This document shows, one piece after another, positions 49,831 through 62,539 of a DNA stretch of 64,000 nucleotides (positions within the stretch are counted from its first letter, which is position 1; each line of letters begins with the position of its first letter). The DNA is from Polyodon spathula. Its lineage: Eukaryota > Chordata > Actinopteri > Acipenseriformes > Polyodontidae. The notes under the pieces were generated by a model. It was given only the letters and a program-made list of their open reading frames with translations, searched no databases and was not told the origin of the DNA. The stretch spans positions 47,147,288-47,211,287 of the forward strand of contig NC_054534.1 of NCBI RefSeq assembly GCF_017654505.1, written 5' to 3'. The position numbers and the translations under genes are program-made.

Positions 49831-52474
49831 CTATTTGATGGACTCCACACATTTTTACATAATTGCTAACCCTTTGCTTAAAAGAGGTTTTGGACCTACT
49901 CTGTTTGCAGTTGGTCTTAAGGTGAGTATTGAAGTGTGCTTTTGAAGCTGCAAATGAAAACTGTCAATGGCTTTGTACTTCGACACATCTCACATTTGCT
50001 AAAAAGCACTAAAAGGCAAATTTAAAAAATAAATAAATAAAAGCAAGTATTTCAAGCAGATACCTGCAGGTTTGGCCTTTGTCCTGCAGAGACTGGTAGC
50101 TCGCTGACTTCTGCTGTCAACTTCCTGGATGTAAAGAGTCAGTTGGTGTGGTGGTGAGATTGGAGGACCCCCAGTAGCTTCGAATTCTCCTGAACTGTTG
50201 ATTCAAACTTGTATGTAATCAGAAAACGTGCCAGTTTTCTATGTTAAAAAAAGTCAGAAGTTTTGTTTACGAAAGCTCAAAGCTCTCAGTGTATCAGGAG
50301 GAGCCCTTTTACAAATATACGTGGTGTTGACATCACTGTGTAACGGATCACTACTGGGGATCATGCTCTGGTGGATTCCTTGCATGAATTCAATGAAAAA
50401 AAAACAGCCATGCAACAAAGGCGTCTGAGGGGATATGTTATCAGACTACAAAACTACTACCTTATGTAATACTGATCCTGATGCTACTTCAGTGCTCATG
50501 GACTACTGCACTGTCTCAGTTTACATGAAATATTTGTTAAGAGTTCATGCTATATCTGGTGATGAGTTTAGTGTCAGATTTTGGGTAAAGGTTAACAACT
50601 TTTATTGGCTGGACACTTGAGTGCTGCTATCACACAGCTGGTGATCTGCTTTCAGGGTAGTGAACGCAGAGGCAGCTATGAAGTCAGAAAGCTTTTATAC
50701 TATATTAATATAGTCATAGTGTTTACCATTGAAACTTAAAAATACAACAAATGAATAAAAAAATAAAGCATTATTATCCATATATTAAAAATTCCCTCCT
50801 TAAAAAAATGTATATGAAATCTTTATTTCAAGTAGTGTACTGACTACCAGTCTTGGTATGAAATATTAGAGAATGATCTAGTTTAATCTTTTAATTTGAC
50901 TTGTAAGCAAGCTGTGATTTTGTGAGTTGTGATTTGCTTGTGTTGAAAATATTTAATAAAGCACATGTCTTAGGTACTTTCAGTTCTTGTACTACACCCA
51001 CACTATTTCTAAGAAACAGTTACACCAACAACCCTATTGTTTACATAATTGAGACAATATAACAATAGGTATTGGAATTTAGGACAACTGTCTGAATATT
51101 ACGGCCGGTTTTAAACATGCCTAGGTGTAAAAAATATATGCCATACATTAGTTTTAGAACAGAAAAATAGTTACAGCGATCAAATCAGTTAACTGTATAT
51201 TTTAGATGTATGTTATTTTTATAGGAGTAAAGGATTTAAATCTGGGCTACCTCACTCACTAAATAGTCCATACTGGTTGCCAACGGAAAGATAATTTCCC
51301 AGCCTCAAACCAAGTGGGATGAATGATAACAGGAAATGGGAGCAAAACGGAAAAAACAGCAACGAAAGATATATATCATTATAGCTACCTAATTGTCATG
51401 AATACTGGACTCAGGCATAGAATTAAAAACCTTAATTATATTGTCACCTTTATCCCTTGGTTTCCTAGCCCACAAATGAATCAATTTACTCTAATTGCCG
51501 CTGATGAGAAAAAAATGAATGGCAGTCCCAGGGAGATCTTAGAGAGAGAGAGCGAGATAGAGAGAGCGGGGCTTTAAGTGGATAAAAAAAAAAAAAAAAC
51601 AGAAGGCGACACTGTCATTGCTGCACAGCTGGGCAGCATCTGCATTTCTGGACATTTTAATGAGACAAATACAGGTTTGATGGCTTGCATATTCCATGGC
51701 ATATTGTCAGTGTCAATAGCCAAGTAACCACAGGAGGAGCAAACCTTTGTTTAGTGTGCTTTTGTTTCACTTTAATTAAAAGGTAACTGGAGTAATTGTA
51801 GGTTCAAGTTCAGATAAAAGTAAGAGTGCAACAAACATTTTAAAAGTCTAGAGTCTTCTCCAAAGCAGTAACTATTCATTAACTTGCTTTTTATTTTACA
51901 ATCATAGTTATTCGTAAGGTCTTGGGATTGAAGAATCTGAGCTGTCTCTCTTTTCAAAAAGACCAGCAGAGGCTTGGGGAGTTTTGGCAGTCAACAGTTC
52001 TTAAGGGAGATAGGACATAACCTTTACATCACAGTAGGGCGATCTTGCCTACTCTGCCAAGATCAAAGCATTATTAAACCTTTAATCATTTGCAATAAAG
52101 CTCTTTTATGCCATTCTTTATTAAAAGATTAGTGGTTCCTGATTACAGGTATGTTCAAAGTGGCTGAAACCTAGAAACCACTCCCAATCAAAAGCCCGGA
52201 CCTCCATAATTAAAGGGTAAGGAGCTCTGTCTTGTGAATTCTGATACAAAATAATAATCAAATTTTAATATTGGAGCAGCAGAACACAGAATAATTGTAA
52301 GTTTTATAAAAAGCTAATAAAAAGTTAATACAAACAAAATCAATAATCTAACAATTGAAGCTACTTCTTGTATAGCAACCAAACAATCCAAATACATTAT
52401 TAAGCTCTGATTATGAACATATGGTCAATATGAATTTAAAGCAAATATGTTTATGATCATGTATAGTACACCAT
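49831..52474. other. Intergenic, no gene recognised
   Basis: AT-rich sequence with short GA-rich (51541-51566) and A-run (51579-51599) stretches. Frames are short and unsupported. Confidence 0.5.
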
Positions 52475-53055
52475 AACCCGACTGCAGCTCGTTCAGATTG
52501 CCACTGCCAGGATCCTTACCACATGCAAAAAACGTGATCACATCACCCCTCGTCTTGCCCAGCTGCACTGGCTACCTGTAAAGTTCAGGATTACTTTTAA
52601 AACTCTCCTGCTCATCTACAGTGCCCTTCATCACACAGGGCCCGAGTACCTCCTCAACCTGCTGACACGCTGTGTCCCTGTCCGCAAGCTGAGGTCCACT
52701 GACTCTGACCTGCTTGTTATCCCCAAGCAAAAGTGCACCACGCCAGGAAAACGCAGATTTAGCTTCATGGCTCTGACTCTTTGGAACTCTCTCCCAGCAT
52801 TGGTGCATGTCACGCCCACTGTTGCTCGCTGTAAATCAACTCTCAAGACCCACCTGTTCTCTCTTGCTTTCCATGCTCTTTAAGCCTGATATCTGCTATT
52901 AGCTGTTGTGTTGTTGCTACTATTTCATATATTACACATTTTTCATTGTATTTAATGTATTATGGATTTTCTTGTTGTTACTGCATCTTTAAAGTGTTTT
53001 GTAATGGTGGTCCACTATGGAAGGCACTATATAAAATATAGATTGATTGATGGAT
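52475..53055 (+). mobile_element. LINE 3' end (L2/CR1/Rex-like) with ATTG tail
   Basis: Reads LQLVQIATARILTTCKKRDH, ITPRLAQLHWLPVKFRITFK, TLLLIYSALHHTGPEYLLNL, RSTDSDLLVIP, FMALTLWNSLPALV and CKSTLKTHLFSLAF, then stop near 52880. The non-coding tail ends GGCACTATATAAAATATAGA with ATTGATTGATGG. A tail of that sort and the LHWLP-RI-FK / LWNSLP / LKTHLF blocks are typical of this group. It differs in sequence from the LINE at 48.2 kb. 5' truncated, with the frame open over about 130 codons. Confidence 0.85.
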
Positions 53056-53925
53056 TCATTGAAATTAGGAATGTATTTGAAATACAACCAAACTGTCCCC
53101 TTTTCATAATATAAATTCTACATTTAAAATATGTTACCTATAAACATCACAATAATATACACCTTGATTTATTACACATATTGAAATACGTGGACTTTAA
53201 CATAACCTATTAGAAAATGTAAATCAATACCTAAAATTCTAGACAATCAGTGTTCATGTTTCATCTACAGTGTTCCATGACACATCAGAGAAACACAATT
53301 CATGACATCAACCATAATGTGGTGGAGAATATGCCCGGCTTACAGGAATCTAACAGATATAGGCCCAAGATATTCGAGGGTTATGCGCGTTGCAAATGGC
53401 CGTTATGGGCGAATGTACAAAATAAGCCATATTCGAAACTTCTTTTTGCATGCCACAATCCACTTTGCACTCTGCACAAATCGAATGCATAGCGCAATTA
53501 TGCGGGAGTGGCTAACAATTTCAGAGATCCTGCCATGTTCAAAATGATGTACTAAGCACAAAACCAGTTTTGCGAGGCACAAAATAACGTTTTTAAAAAG
53601 CAAGCCTTAACTGCGCAAATCACTCCTGCACTCAATCATCCAATCACTGAAGTGAAATGCAGGTGCTTCCTGAAGTACTACAACAATGGAAAACACCCAG
53701 TGATCATACAACGTTCTGTCCACATCTATATAATGATTATTTTCAAAAGAACGATTGTGATAGCAGCATCACTAGTGTTGATACATGTTTAAAATATAAA
53801 CATGGAAGCTGCAATCATGATTGTTCTTTCGGACCGAAAGAAAAATAATTACTTTCCCAAGCATGCTTTCTTGGTGCTGAAAGAATAACTCCCAAAACAG
53901 AAAGCATGGTATCATAGTACATACC
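53056..53925. other. Intergenic, nothing recognised
   Basis: No supported gene or element. Confidence 0.45.
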
Positions 53926-55079
53926 TTTGGTATGTAACATTGACCGAGCTGGCAGTTCCCTTTCAATTCAAAGACGACCACCATGACATCGTGTATGGGA
54001 TATGTGCCCATTGGGTAGGTCTTGCTGAGCTCTTTATATCAGAGCTGCTGGTAGGCCCCTTTCTGGGGTGACGCACCTAGTCCCCCCCACCAAGGGATTA
54101 AAACCATCATCCTGAGGAAGCCATTTCTCTTTTACCTTCTCAAGATGGTACGATGAGACCTCTATCTAGCTGAGCGTGTTCATAGAAAGAGCTTCTGAGT
54201 CGTGTTGTATTTCCCTTGCATTCGTGCTGAAAGCCGGCTTGCCACTTTCCAGGAATCACGACTCTCTAATTCGAGTCTTCTTCTTCTGTCTTTCAGCAGC
54301 CTCCTCGCCTGCATTGTTGTGATTGATTGTCTATTTCAAACAGTGCCTCCACGGGGCTAGGCCTTGCTGCATCCCTGCTGTCGACTGATTCCGTGGGTCA
54401 TGTTGTTTGGCTGCTGCTGTGCGTCCCCTGTCTCTGTGATAGACAGCATGGCCCTGTTTTCAAGGTCATGCTGTGGATTAGCTGCAGCGCGGTTGTTTTA
54501 CTGCAGCCATCCAGCCATGTATTTCTCTACCAGGCTCTGTTACTTCATCCCGCTGCAGAGTAGATCTCTCCGGCTGTGTAGGCCACCCACCTCGGTGAGT
54601 TGGGCCTTGTAAACAAACAACAGTGTGTTCTCATCCATCTGTTCCTACCATATTTTTGCTGTTTGCTTTGAACTCGTCCATCGCAAGTGTCTCCCTCATG
54701 CATGCTACGTGCTGGTAGGGTAGCCACCGTTGCATTGCTGCCCCCTGGTGCTTCGATACCTCGGTGCACGAATAGCCTTTGGTAATTCGCTATCTCGGTG
54801 CGCACGGTACCCAGCGCTACAGCACGGTGCTGCATGATACATGGTGCACATAGTGCTCACGGTGCATGAACTTGAGTGCACGTTGTGAGCAGTCCAAGTG
54901 GTGTTCAGTGCACAGCTGATGCGGAACACTGAACCGATGTCAGCCAAGTCAGGGTTCCACAAAGGCAGGTTGAACATCTGGCTAGCTCCTCCGATGCGGA
55001 CTGTCACCAGGACCAGTGAGCAGTGGCCCACATTGCAGTTGTGACAGTCCATCTGGTGAGGCTGGGCCTCACCATCAAC

Positions 55080-55834
55080 GATGCAAAGAGTCGGCTTACA
55101 CCGGTGCAGTGCACAACATACTTGGGGCTCCGGCTGGACTCCAGTATGATGTGGCATACCTGTCAGACAACAGAGTAACAGCTATCCAGGGCTGCCTCTA
55201 TTTGTTTCGACAGGGATCGCAGGTCACCCTCCTATTGTGCCAGAAATTGTTGGGTCTGATGGCCACAGCCATAACGGCCATTCAGCTGGGTCTACTTCGC
55301 ATGCGCCTGCTACAAGTTTGGCTCAATGCATTCCACCTAACTCCCAAGTGCGGCAGCCCTCTGCTGGTGGAGGATGACCTCTCATCTGCGCAAGGGTGTA
55401 CATATGGGAGTGGTTTTCAACTGCCAAATGGTGAAGACAGATGCCTCCAACTTCAGTGAGACCGCTGGACATCCCTACATATAAACATGCTGGAGCTGCA
55501 GCTCCCCGCCATTTCCTCTCAGTGCTAACAGGTACACGTGTTCTTCCGGATGGACAACACAACAGTGCTGGCGTATGTCAACCACCAGGGTGGCCTACAG
55601 TCTCCAGGGTTGCATCGCATGGCCTTCAGGCTTTTGATGTGGGCTCAGAGGTACTTGCTGTCACTGTGGATGACGCACGTTACCGGAGAGGTGAACTGGG
55701 CAGAGGACCTCCTCTTAAGGGAGTTTCCCCTTCTGTCAGAGAGGCGACTCCACCCTCAGTTAGTGGAGCGCATTTGGGAACAATTTGGGAGGGCGCAGGT
55801 CGATCTCTTCGCCTCGGCAGAAACGGCACACTAA
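55080..55834 (+). pseudogene. DIRS RT end and RNase H (lineage III)
   Basis: TYLGLRLDSSMM (near 55115) marks the post-YLDD part of RT. RNase H continues with SLHINMLELQ, then an open frame 55538-55834: FFRMDNTTVLAYVNHQGGLQ, LHRMAFRLLMWAQRYLLSL, VTGEVNWAEDLLLREFPLLS and WEQFGRAQVDLFASAE. The catalytic DNTTVLAYVNHQGG block is intact. Upstream frames carry stops. Confidence 0.8.
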
Positions 55835-55869
55835 CCCTTGCAGTACTCCCTCCACCGCTTAGGTCCTGT

Positions 55870-56385
55870 TTGAGCCTATACACTCCATGGAGTTGGAGTA
55901 TCTGTCTATGAAAACAGCCTTCCTCATGGCTATCACTGCCGCAATGCAGATTAGTCGGTGCACAGCTCCTGCATGCGTATTTGGGACTATGGCAACGATG
56001 TCTCTGCACACCAACCCTACTTTCTTCCCCAAGGTGATCACAGTCTTCCACATCAATCAGCCTGTGGAACTGGAGTCCTCCCATCCACCCCCATTTTCTT
56101 CAAGGGAGGATGAGAGATGCCATTCTCAAAGCAGCATCTGACACATTGGATTGTGGACATGATGATGCTGGCTTGCCCCCGCCTGGTAGGGTGGTCACAC
56201 ACTCCACTAGAGGGTTGGCTATACCTTGGGCCCTCTTCAGAGGGGCCTTGCTGTCCAATATTTGTATTGCTGCTAGCTGGGCTACGCCACACACTTTCTG
56301 CAGGTTCTACTTCCTTAATGTGGTAGATCCTGCCCTGCCTTCGTTAGGCACGAGGGTCCTTGAGGGTGTAAACTCACATCGCTAA
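55870..56385 (+). pseudogene. DIRS tyrosine recombinase, C-terminal half (lineage III)
   Basis: 55887-56100 reads LEYLSMKTAFLMAITAAMQI, LHTNPTFFPKVITVFHINQP and VELESSHPPPFSSREDER. After a frame change, 56110-56385 reads AILKAASDTL, VTHSTRGLAIPWALFRGALL and SNICIAASWATPHTFCRFYF. HSTRG (H-x-x-R) and the final FCRFY tyrosine block are present. The expected first Arg after AITAA is replaced or shifted (AMQISRCT against AKRVSDL in related sequences). Confidence 0.78.
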
Positions 56386-56560
56386 TGCTTGGGTTATGGG
56401 ACAGAGTGCGTCATCCCAGGAAGGGGCCTATCGACAACTCTGATATAAAGACCTCAGCAATACTACCCAATGGGCAGGCATATCCCATCCATAATGTCGT
56501 TGGTGGTCGTCTTGGAATTGAAAGGGAACTGCCAGCTCGGTCTATGTTACATACCAAGGG

Positions 56561-57019
56561 TCATATGCATCATACACATGGGAGGAATCATACGCAAAAA
56601 ACACTCATTATCATATAATAGACGTATCCCCTTCAACTAAATACCACACGACCATCATGACAATAAGAATAGACAAAATCAAGCGTTCTTACCTTTGTGC
56701 AAGTTAGAGATCAGCAGATGTGTCAGCCGCACGAAGAGCACAACATGTGGTTTTCACTAACTCTACTGTGCAGAAAAATGTTTTTTTTTTCCTATGGGTA
56801 AATATCAGAACCTTATTCCTATTCATCGGGAAGATCTGTCCCGACCATATAGGGACTGTTGGCATGTATGACAGTAGTAGGCTAGACTATTGATTACTGT
56901 ATTGGTAAATTTTGTCTGCGTTTTGAATGTAAAATTCTGAAAGGTGCACCTTTCTTATTCCACTGCCCATTCAGCCTGTTTTATTTAAGTTGAATTAATT
57001 GCCCCCCCCCGGTTTGTTA
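56561..57019. other. Intergenic, nothing recognised
   Basis: AT-rich. A C run near 57003-57011 borders the inverted repeat arm that follows. Confidence 0.45.
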
Positions 57020-57185
57020 AGCAAGTTATCTATCTACACAAATTATATCTATTTACAAACAATACAGAAAAATTGTGTGCTCTTCACTTTAATCCAAAAT
57101 GTGTTTCTGTAATATTGATACTAGTATTGGCAGTTACTATTGTGGAAACACATATTTTGGATTAGGGAAAATGTGTGTGTGTACA
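57020..57185 (+). repeat. Left arm of a distant inverted repeat pair
   Basis: TTTACAAACAATACAGAAAA, TGTGTGCTCTTCACTTTAAT, CCAAAATGTGTTTCTGTAAT and TTGGATTAGGGAAAATGTGT run in order here and inverted at 61478-61640. Both arms end at a TG/CA microsatellite on the inner side. Confidence 0.8.
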
Positions 57186-57229
57186 TATATGTATGTATGT
57201 TGTTGTTAATGTATGTATGTATATATTTT

Positions 57230-57400
57230 CTTATAACAGACCCCCTTATCCAGGGCGACTTACAGTTCTTACAAAAAAACACATTACAAAAATCAGATCA
57301 GTCCAGACACGGAGCAATAGCGGTTTGATAAGTAGGATCATGGCTAATACTGAATGGTACTGTAACAGAAAACAAGAAAGTCAAAAAATGTTAATTAATT
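57230..57400 (+). repeat. Interspersed repeat related to the 31.9 kb SINE-like repeat
   Basis: Contains CCCTTATCCAGGGCGACTTA followed by CAGTTCTTAC. It shares the TTATCCA.GGCGACTTACAG core with the split repeat at 31885-34005, then diverges. Confidence 0.5.
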
Positions 57401-60275
57401 AGAATAGGTAATCTGTACTCATATTTGTGTGGCACCTGTCAATATTACGGACTCAGAAGTAGAGAAATCATAAACTCACTTCCCAGCAAACACACAGCAT
57501 AGACGCAACTGTTTGAGTTCTGTAGAATCTGTGATGGCCCTTTAAATATTTAGCTTATTAGCCATGCTAATACCTTTGATAGTGGTATTAGATTCAAATG
57601 TGTGCATGTGTGCAAATTTCATATGCTTAAGCACAAAAATATTTGAATTGCTCTGAAGGCCAAATTTAAATGAAAATGGCTAAGTTTTGCAGTAAGCATG
57701 ACAGGCTTGAACTGTGCAGAATGTTTCCATTACATTACATTGTCGCATAGTATTCCAATTCTGCGCATTCACTCATAGCTCTTGTGTATTTCTGCTATAT
57801 TGCTAATGAATGCTCAGGTGGTTTTACGAGGCACAAACACATTTCCGAATTGAGAAAAAAACTGCTGTTTTCCAACTGTTTTGTGCCGTGCAAGGTTTAG
57901 GACCCAGGGGAGCCCTGTGTCGGGCATCCATTCGTGTGTGAGGCAAGCTGACACACTTGACCATCAAGCCTTCCCGGCAAAAAAATAAATAAATTAAATA
58001 TTGATGCAAATGTCAAGCTTCTTTGCTCAACAACATATTCCACATAATCCTAAGCAATGTTGGAAAAAGGCATACTTTCTGTAAACTATGTAGGACTGAT
58101 TTTAACGATGGGACATGAGAACAAGAATGATGTTTATGGTAAACTCATTGCCAAAGGAAAAATGGAGATGAAAAAAGTTACATATGCTGAGAAATTTACA
58201 TGTTGTAACTAGTTCAGAAAGTCTCTAGTTGTCTAGTTCCCAGACTCACACATTGCAAAGTATTTTGCAGGAAAGTCTAAAAGTCACACAAATAGTGAAA
58301 GGTTTTTCTATTAAAATTTCAGCATCAACATTGCTTTCGAAATTCAGATTGATTGATAACGTGTTTATATGCAGCAATAATTCAGCAGTGTGTATTACTT
58401 TGAAGAAAACCCATAGACCCATAAACAAACCATAGCATTACCAGCCATGGAAACAATGGACTTGGAACAAAGATTGCACAATGGTTCTCATACGGTAGCA
58501 GGCTTGTTTTTAAATGACACAATGGTACTTCAATAGAGTACCAGTGGGTATTGGTTCTTTCCATTGTGATACCTTTGACATATCAAATATGACCTGTTAC
58601 CACTCTGGTTACATTATATATCAGTTGCTGATCCAAATGAATCTGCTTTGTGTTACCCCATGTAAAGCAGCACACAAGCATTGCCTTGCTGCTAGACTGT
58701 CTTTTCATTGTCTGACTCACTCTTCAAGACAGACAGATACTGCAAAAATACTGCAGGTTTTATGTAACTGAGAAAAGACATATCTGACAGAATGCATTGG
58801 TTTCTCTTACATTTCTGATGGTGATTCACTCAGTTTATTGAAGCAGCTCTGTAGATAAACCAATGAAAGATTAAAGGGAAGAATGAGAAGAAAAGTCAGG
58901 ACAATCTGAGCAAAGCATTCACTATAGACTCACCCTCAGTGAAAGGAGACTGATCAAACTGACTGGATTTCAAACCGGGGATTTAGATCATTTCTGTCAG
59001 CCTGCTGTTAAGAGCCAAGAATGCAATGAACTTAGGATTTCATTCAAAATATAAGGTGGTGTGGGGGTGTTCTGTTAAAAGGATTACTATTTAGGGAACT
59101 TTCATTATGGTCTTTTAATTCAGAATCAGTTGTGGACACTGGTAAGGGAAATTATTTTGCATTAGAAACTTTAAAACGTTCACCCACCATCAGGAAGCTG
59201 CATTGCAGGGCACTACCAAACAGTGGTTGACCGCAGAATTTTTTGATGGCACTAGCTTAAAAATAGCAAAAAGTAAGGAAGACAAAACATGAAACAGGTA
59301 AATGCACCTGATAATCAAATTTATACACATGTAATAAAACCCACTATTTACCAGTTGGTATTTGCAATTAAAACACCTCATTACAAGGTGTTACCTTGGT
59401 AGTTGACCTTTTCTCTATGGTAGCGCTACATTCATTACATGATTAACTACCATTCGGGATGAATACCCTCTAATCAGGGTGCTATTGCTTAAGTAATACT
59501 TAGTATACAAAACCCAATCCAGAAAGCGAGTCAATGAACAAAACTAACTTTATAGTTCCTAAAAGAAATGTCAGAAGTCAATGCAGAATTGTTTGCATGA
59601 ACATATGAAGAATGTACATGGATTTTTTCTTTAAAAGCTAAAACCCCAAAAACAACAACATATGTTTGTAAGGGAAAGTGTGTAACAGTGGTAAAGCATG
59701 TTAATCTTGTTGACTGATTGTTTTATGGTCATGGTGTATAAAAGGCCATGATCTTACAATGTGAATATGGTTTGGCTGTGGGATCATCTTTCAGGCATGG
59801 TTAACTATGGTGAAAGATAGTCAGATCAAGGTTGACCATATTAATAGCTCATAGAAAGTGAAAACATCTGGCCCATGTCCCTAATAAAGAACATTTACAC
59901 TGTGCACAGCTGCTTTAGTGAAACAGGAAAGGATATGCTAAACATCAGATCTGCATTGGTGACTAACACTAAACAAGCTGTCACCCATCACTATGGAAGA
60001 TTCAATTGTGCAAAATGTATAAATACTGACAAGCATAATAAATTCAATGATAAATATTTTGAATTGAAAACACTGAAAAAATGCTTCTAGTCAAAAAGTT
60101 TGTGTCTGAATGTATTCAATTTCTTGCAGTATTTATAAATATATAAAGTACATTTGCTCAAATGCTGGTCTTTTCTCCAATACAATTTTTAGTTTCTTGT
60201 GTTGCACTTTAGCATTGTGACAGTAAGGATACTGTAACACTTAATGACAAGAACATCAGAAAAGCCATTCATCCC
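57401..60275. other. Intergenic, nothing recognised
   Basis: AT-rich with many short frames, none of which shows a conserved motif or codon pattern. No element ends found. Confidence 0.5.
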
Positions 60276-60450
60276 TGTGACAGGACTGACACAGAGACAG
60301 GTACTTGTGGAGCTGGAAGTGCTTGTACGCACCTATTAATTTAAATAAAAATAAACAAAAACAACGCTCAGAGCAAAAAACATATTTAAACCAAACAAAT
60401 CACAAACACATACAACAAACACAAAACCTAGGTTAGGCTGGGCAGTACCT
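60276..60450 (-). repeat. Possible LTR fragment
   Basis: TGTGACAGGACTGACACAG is followed by antisense AATAAA-rich sequence (TTTAAATAAAAATAAACAAA) and CAACGCTCAGAGC. Similar in layout to the segment at 42687-43110. Weak. Confidence 0.25.
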
Positions 60451-60466
60451 TGTTTACTTTCATTTT

Positions 60467-60897
60467 TTATTTCTCTACTTGCTCACTTGCACCAGTTTCT
60501 CCGTCCTGAACACCCTCTTCGATCAGCACAAGCTGCAAGTTTGTACATATGTGACCATCTCCGAAATTAACAAGAAATGAATCGATTCTGAGACAGCCAC
60601 TTTCTGCCCGAGCTTTAACCCCATCCACGCTGCCAAACAAGAACAAATAAAACACTTGTTTTAAATAAACACAAAGTACATTCAAATCATTTCACAACAA
60701 CAACATCCATTCCCAAACAATACATTTCCTTTTTTAAAAAACCATAATACACAACTTACACATAATACTTGTAACACAAGCAGGCTTTGCCCTGTCCCAC
60801 TAACTATGTGTAGGGCTCTCTTCTGCCCTGCTACAATCCCATTAATGTTTGACCAGTTTATAATAGCTGGCTTACTCAGAATTTCACCTAGTTGCAT
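60467..60897 (-). other. Candidate short two-exon coding region, unrecognised
   Basis: On the minus strand, MQLGEILSKPAIINWSNING, then IVAGQKRALHIVSGTGQSLL (from 60897) is followed by a GTAAGT donor at about 60759. An acceptor TTGTTTGGCAG at about 60630 leads to VDGVKARAESGCLRIDSFLV, then NFGDGHICTNLQLVLIEEGV, QDGETGASEQVEK and a stop at 60467. The second part looks compositionally like real protein and ends cleanly, but I do not recognise it. It sits next to an LTR-like segment and could be a retroelement or a decayed gene. Confidence 0.3.
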
Positions 60898-61399
60898 TAA
60901 AATTGGACAGAGAAACTGTCTGAAAATGGTTTAGTTTTGAAATGTATGAGGTCTGGTCTTTCATGCAATGTTAGAATTGACACCATAATTACAAGTTCCT
61001 GAGCAAAATATAAATAAGTTAACAGTAAAGAGTATCCACGGCTATATTTTATTATTTACATAAGTTATTTACATACAATCTTTGGAAACTACAGGAACTT
61101 TCATTATGAATTCAAATGTATGAATTTATATATGCATACAGGAAGGATATTATAAGAATATAGTCATTTATAAGCCTTGCTAATGTGCTTGTACAAGTAT
61201 AATTGAATACATTCTCCATCAGACACAAGTGTAGGTCACAGTGTGATACAATCTGAGACACTTGCTACTAGTTGACAGAAATATACTCTATTGAACACTC
61301 TGACGCAATTTAAAATGAAGGAAAATCCATGGAATTAACACTCACTCAAGTGTTTTAAGACTATTGGTTGTGGGGGACAACTAAAGCAAAGACATACCA

Positions 61400-61401
61400 T
61401 T

Positions 61402-61475
<74 letters not shown>

Positions 61476-61477
61476 TA
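61400..61477. repeat. (TA)n(CA)n microsatellite
   Basis: TA array with one slip, then a CA array, directly inside the right arm of the inverted repeat pair. Confidence 0.95.
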
Positions 61478-61640
61478 CGCACACACACATTTTCCCTAAT
61501 CCAAAATATGTGTTACTGCAATAGTAACTGCCAATACTAGTAGCAACATAAGGCCTGTCACCATTACAGAAACACATTTTGGATTAAAGTGAAGAGCACA
61601 CAATCTTTCTGCATTGTTTGTAAATAGATATTGTTTGGGG
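61478..61640 (-). repeat. Right arm of a distant inverted repeat pair
   Basis: Inverse of 57020-57185: ACACATTTTCCCTAATCCAA, TAGTAACTGCCAATACTAGT, AACACATTTTGGATTAAAGT and GTTTGTAAATAGATAT occur in mirrored order. Confidence 0.8.
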
Positions 61641-61850
61641 TGCAGCACATTTGTGGGAAGTCTTGCTTATTAAAATACTTGACTACTACAAATTATCTGA
61701 GAGGGGCTTATGGGCAATAAATGTTCCAACCCTGCTGTTCATCATTCCTAGAACTGGGGGAACCCTGCTCCTGTGGGATGTCTTGCTCATTAACATAATT
61801 GTAATTATTTAAAGAGCAGACTATTATACATGCAGGGTTAAACAGGCAGC

Positions 61851-61903
61851 AAATGTCTCACATCAGTCAACTGAAATCAGCAGTTGACTGATGTGAGACA
61901 TTT
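61851..61903. repeat. Perfect 23-base hairpin
   Basis: The stem AAATGTCTCACATCAGTCAA plus CTG is perfectly complementary to 61881-61903 across a 7-base loop (AAATCAG). A further partial copy of the stem (TTGTCTCACATCAC) follows at about 61913. Confidence 0.9.
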
Positions 61904-62539
61904 TTGGAAAAATTGTCTCACATCACTTTTTGGAGCCTCTGTATTTCTTGTATGTTTAATAGTTAAAAGTAGAGCCTTGCATATGACGCTTCTGGACACT
62001 GGGTGTTAACACTATGAGCCCTATGGAATAGTACATTCTTTGAGGAATACAACAGTCACAGGACTGGCAGTTAATTAAGTAATTTCCTTTCAAGTACTAA
62101 ATGTAACCATTACTGAATGGATATTAACCTCTCTAAGACCCAAAACCTGTATAAGATATAGCAAAGCTACTCAGCTGAGCCTCTGTGATGCAGTCATGCC
62201 TGTCCCCAAGGGTATAAAGGACCATCCACACAGATCTCAGCACCATTTTTCAAGAACTGACCGGACAGGAGAGCCTATTCAGATAAGTACTTGTTACTTT
62301 TTCTGCTTAAAATGTTCACATTAATCGTGTTTGCACAAATTCCCCGCTGTGGCCTTGTGCCCCGCATGAAGCCAGTGGATACAATCGCTCCCTCTCAGGC
62401 TACTATAGCTCTGGCTAAAGTTATTTTATTCTTCTTTTGGCTTCGGACAAAATTATGAGACGGTTTGTATATTAATAAAGTAATTTCATTATTGTATTTT
62501 GTGTGAGGAAAATGTATTTTCTCATTCTGTTTTTTTCCG

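Larger units (their letters stand above)
53926..56560 (+). mobile_element. DIRS-like retrotransposon, third lineage, both ITRs present
   Basis: Inverted terminal repeats of about 150 bases: the left starts TTGGTATGTAACATTGACCG (53928), the right ends with its inverse (CGGTCTATGTTACATACCAA, about 56558). Inner ITR landmarks are CCCATTGGGTAGGTCTTGCT against AGCAATACTACCCAATGGGC. Inside: a cysteine-poor GC-rich leader, a GGTGC-rich degenerate segment (54720-54960), RNase H (55440-55834) and recombinase (55870-56385). Most of Gag and RT are missing or unreadable. The ITRs are unlike those of the other lineages. Confidence 0.85.

Noticed and set aside
52572..52846. Minus-strand frames at 52.6-52.8 kb
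   Set aside because: They are shadows of the plus-strand LINE, which has a consistent set of family motifs.
59875..60090. 71-codon frame starting MSLIKNIYTVHS
   Set aside because: AT-rich composition with no conserved motif, splice context or relative in the window.
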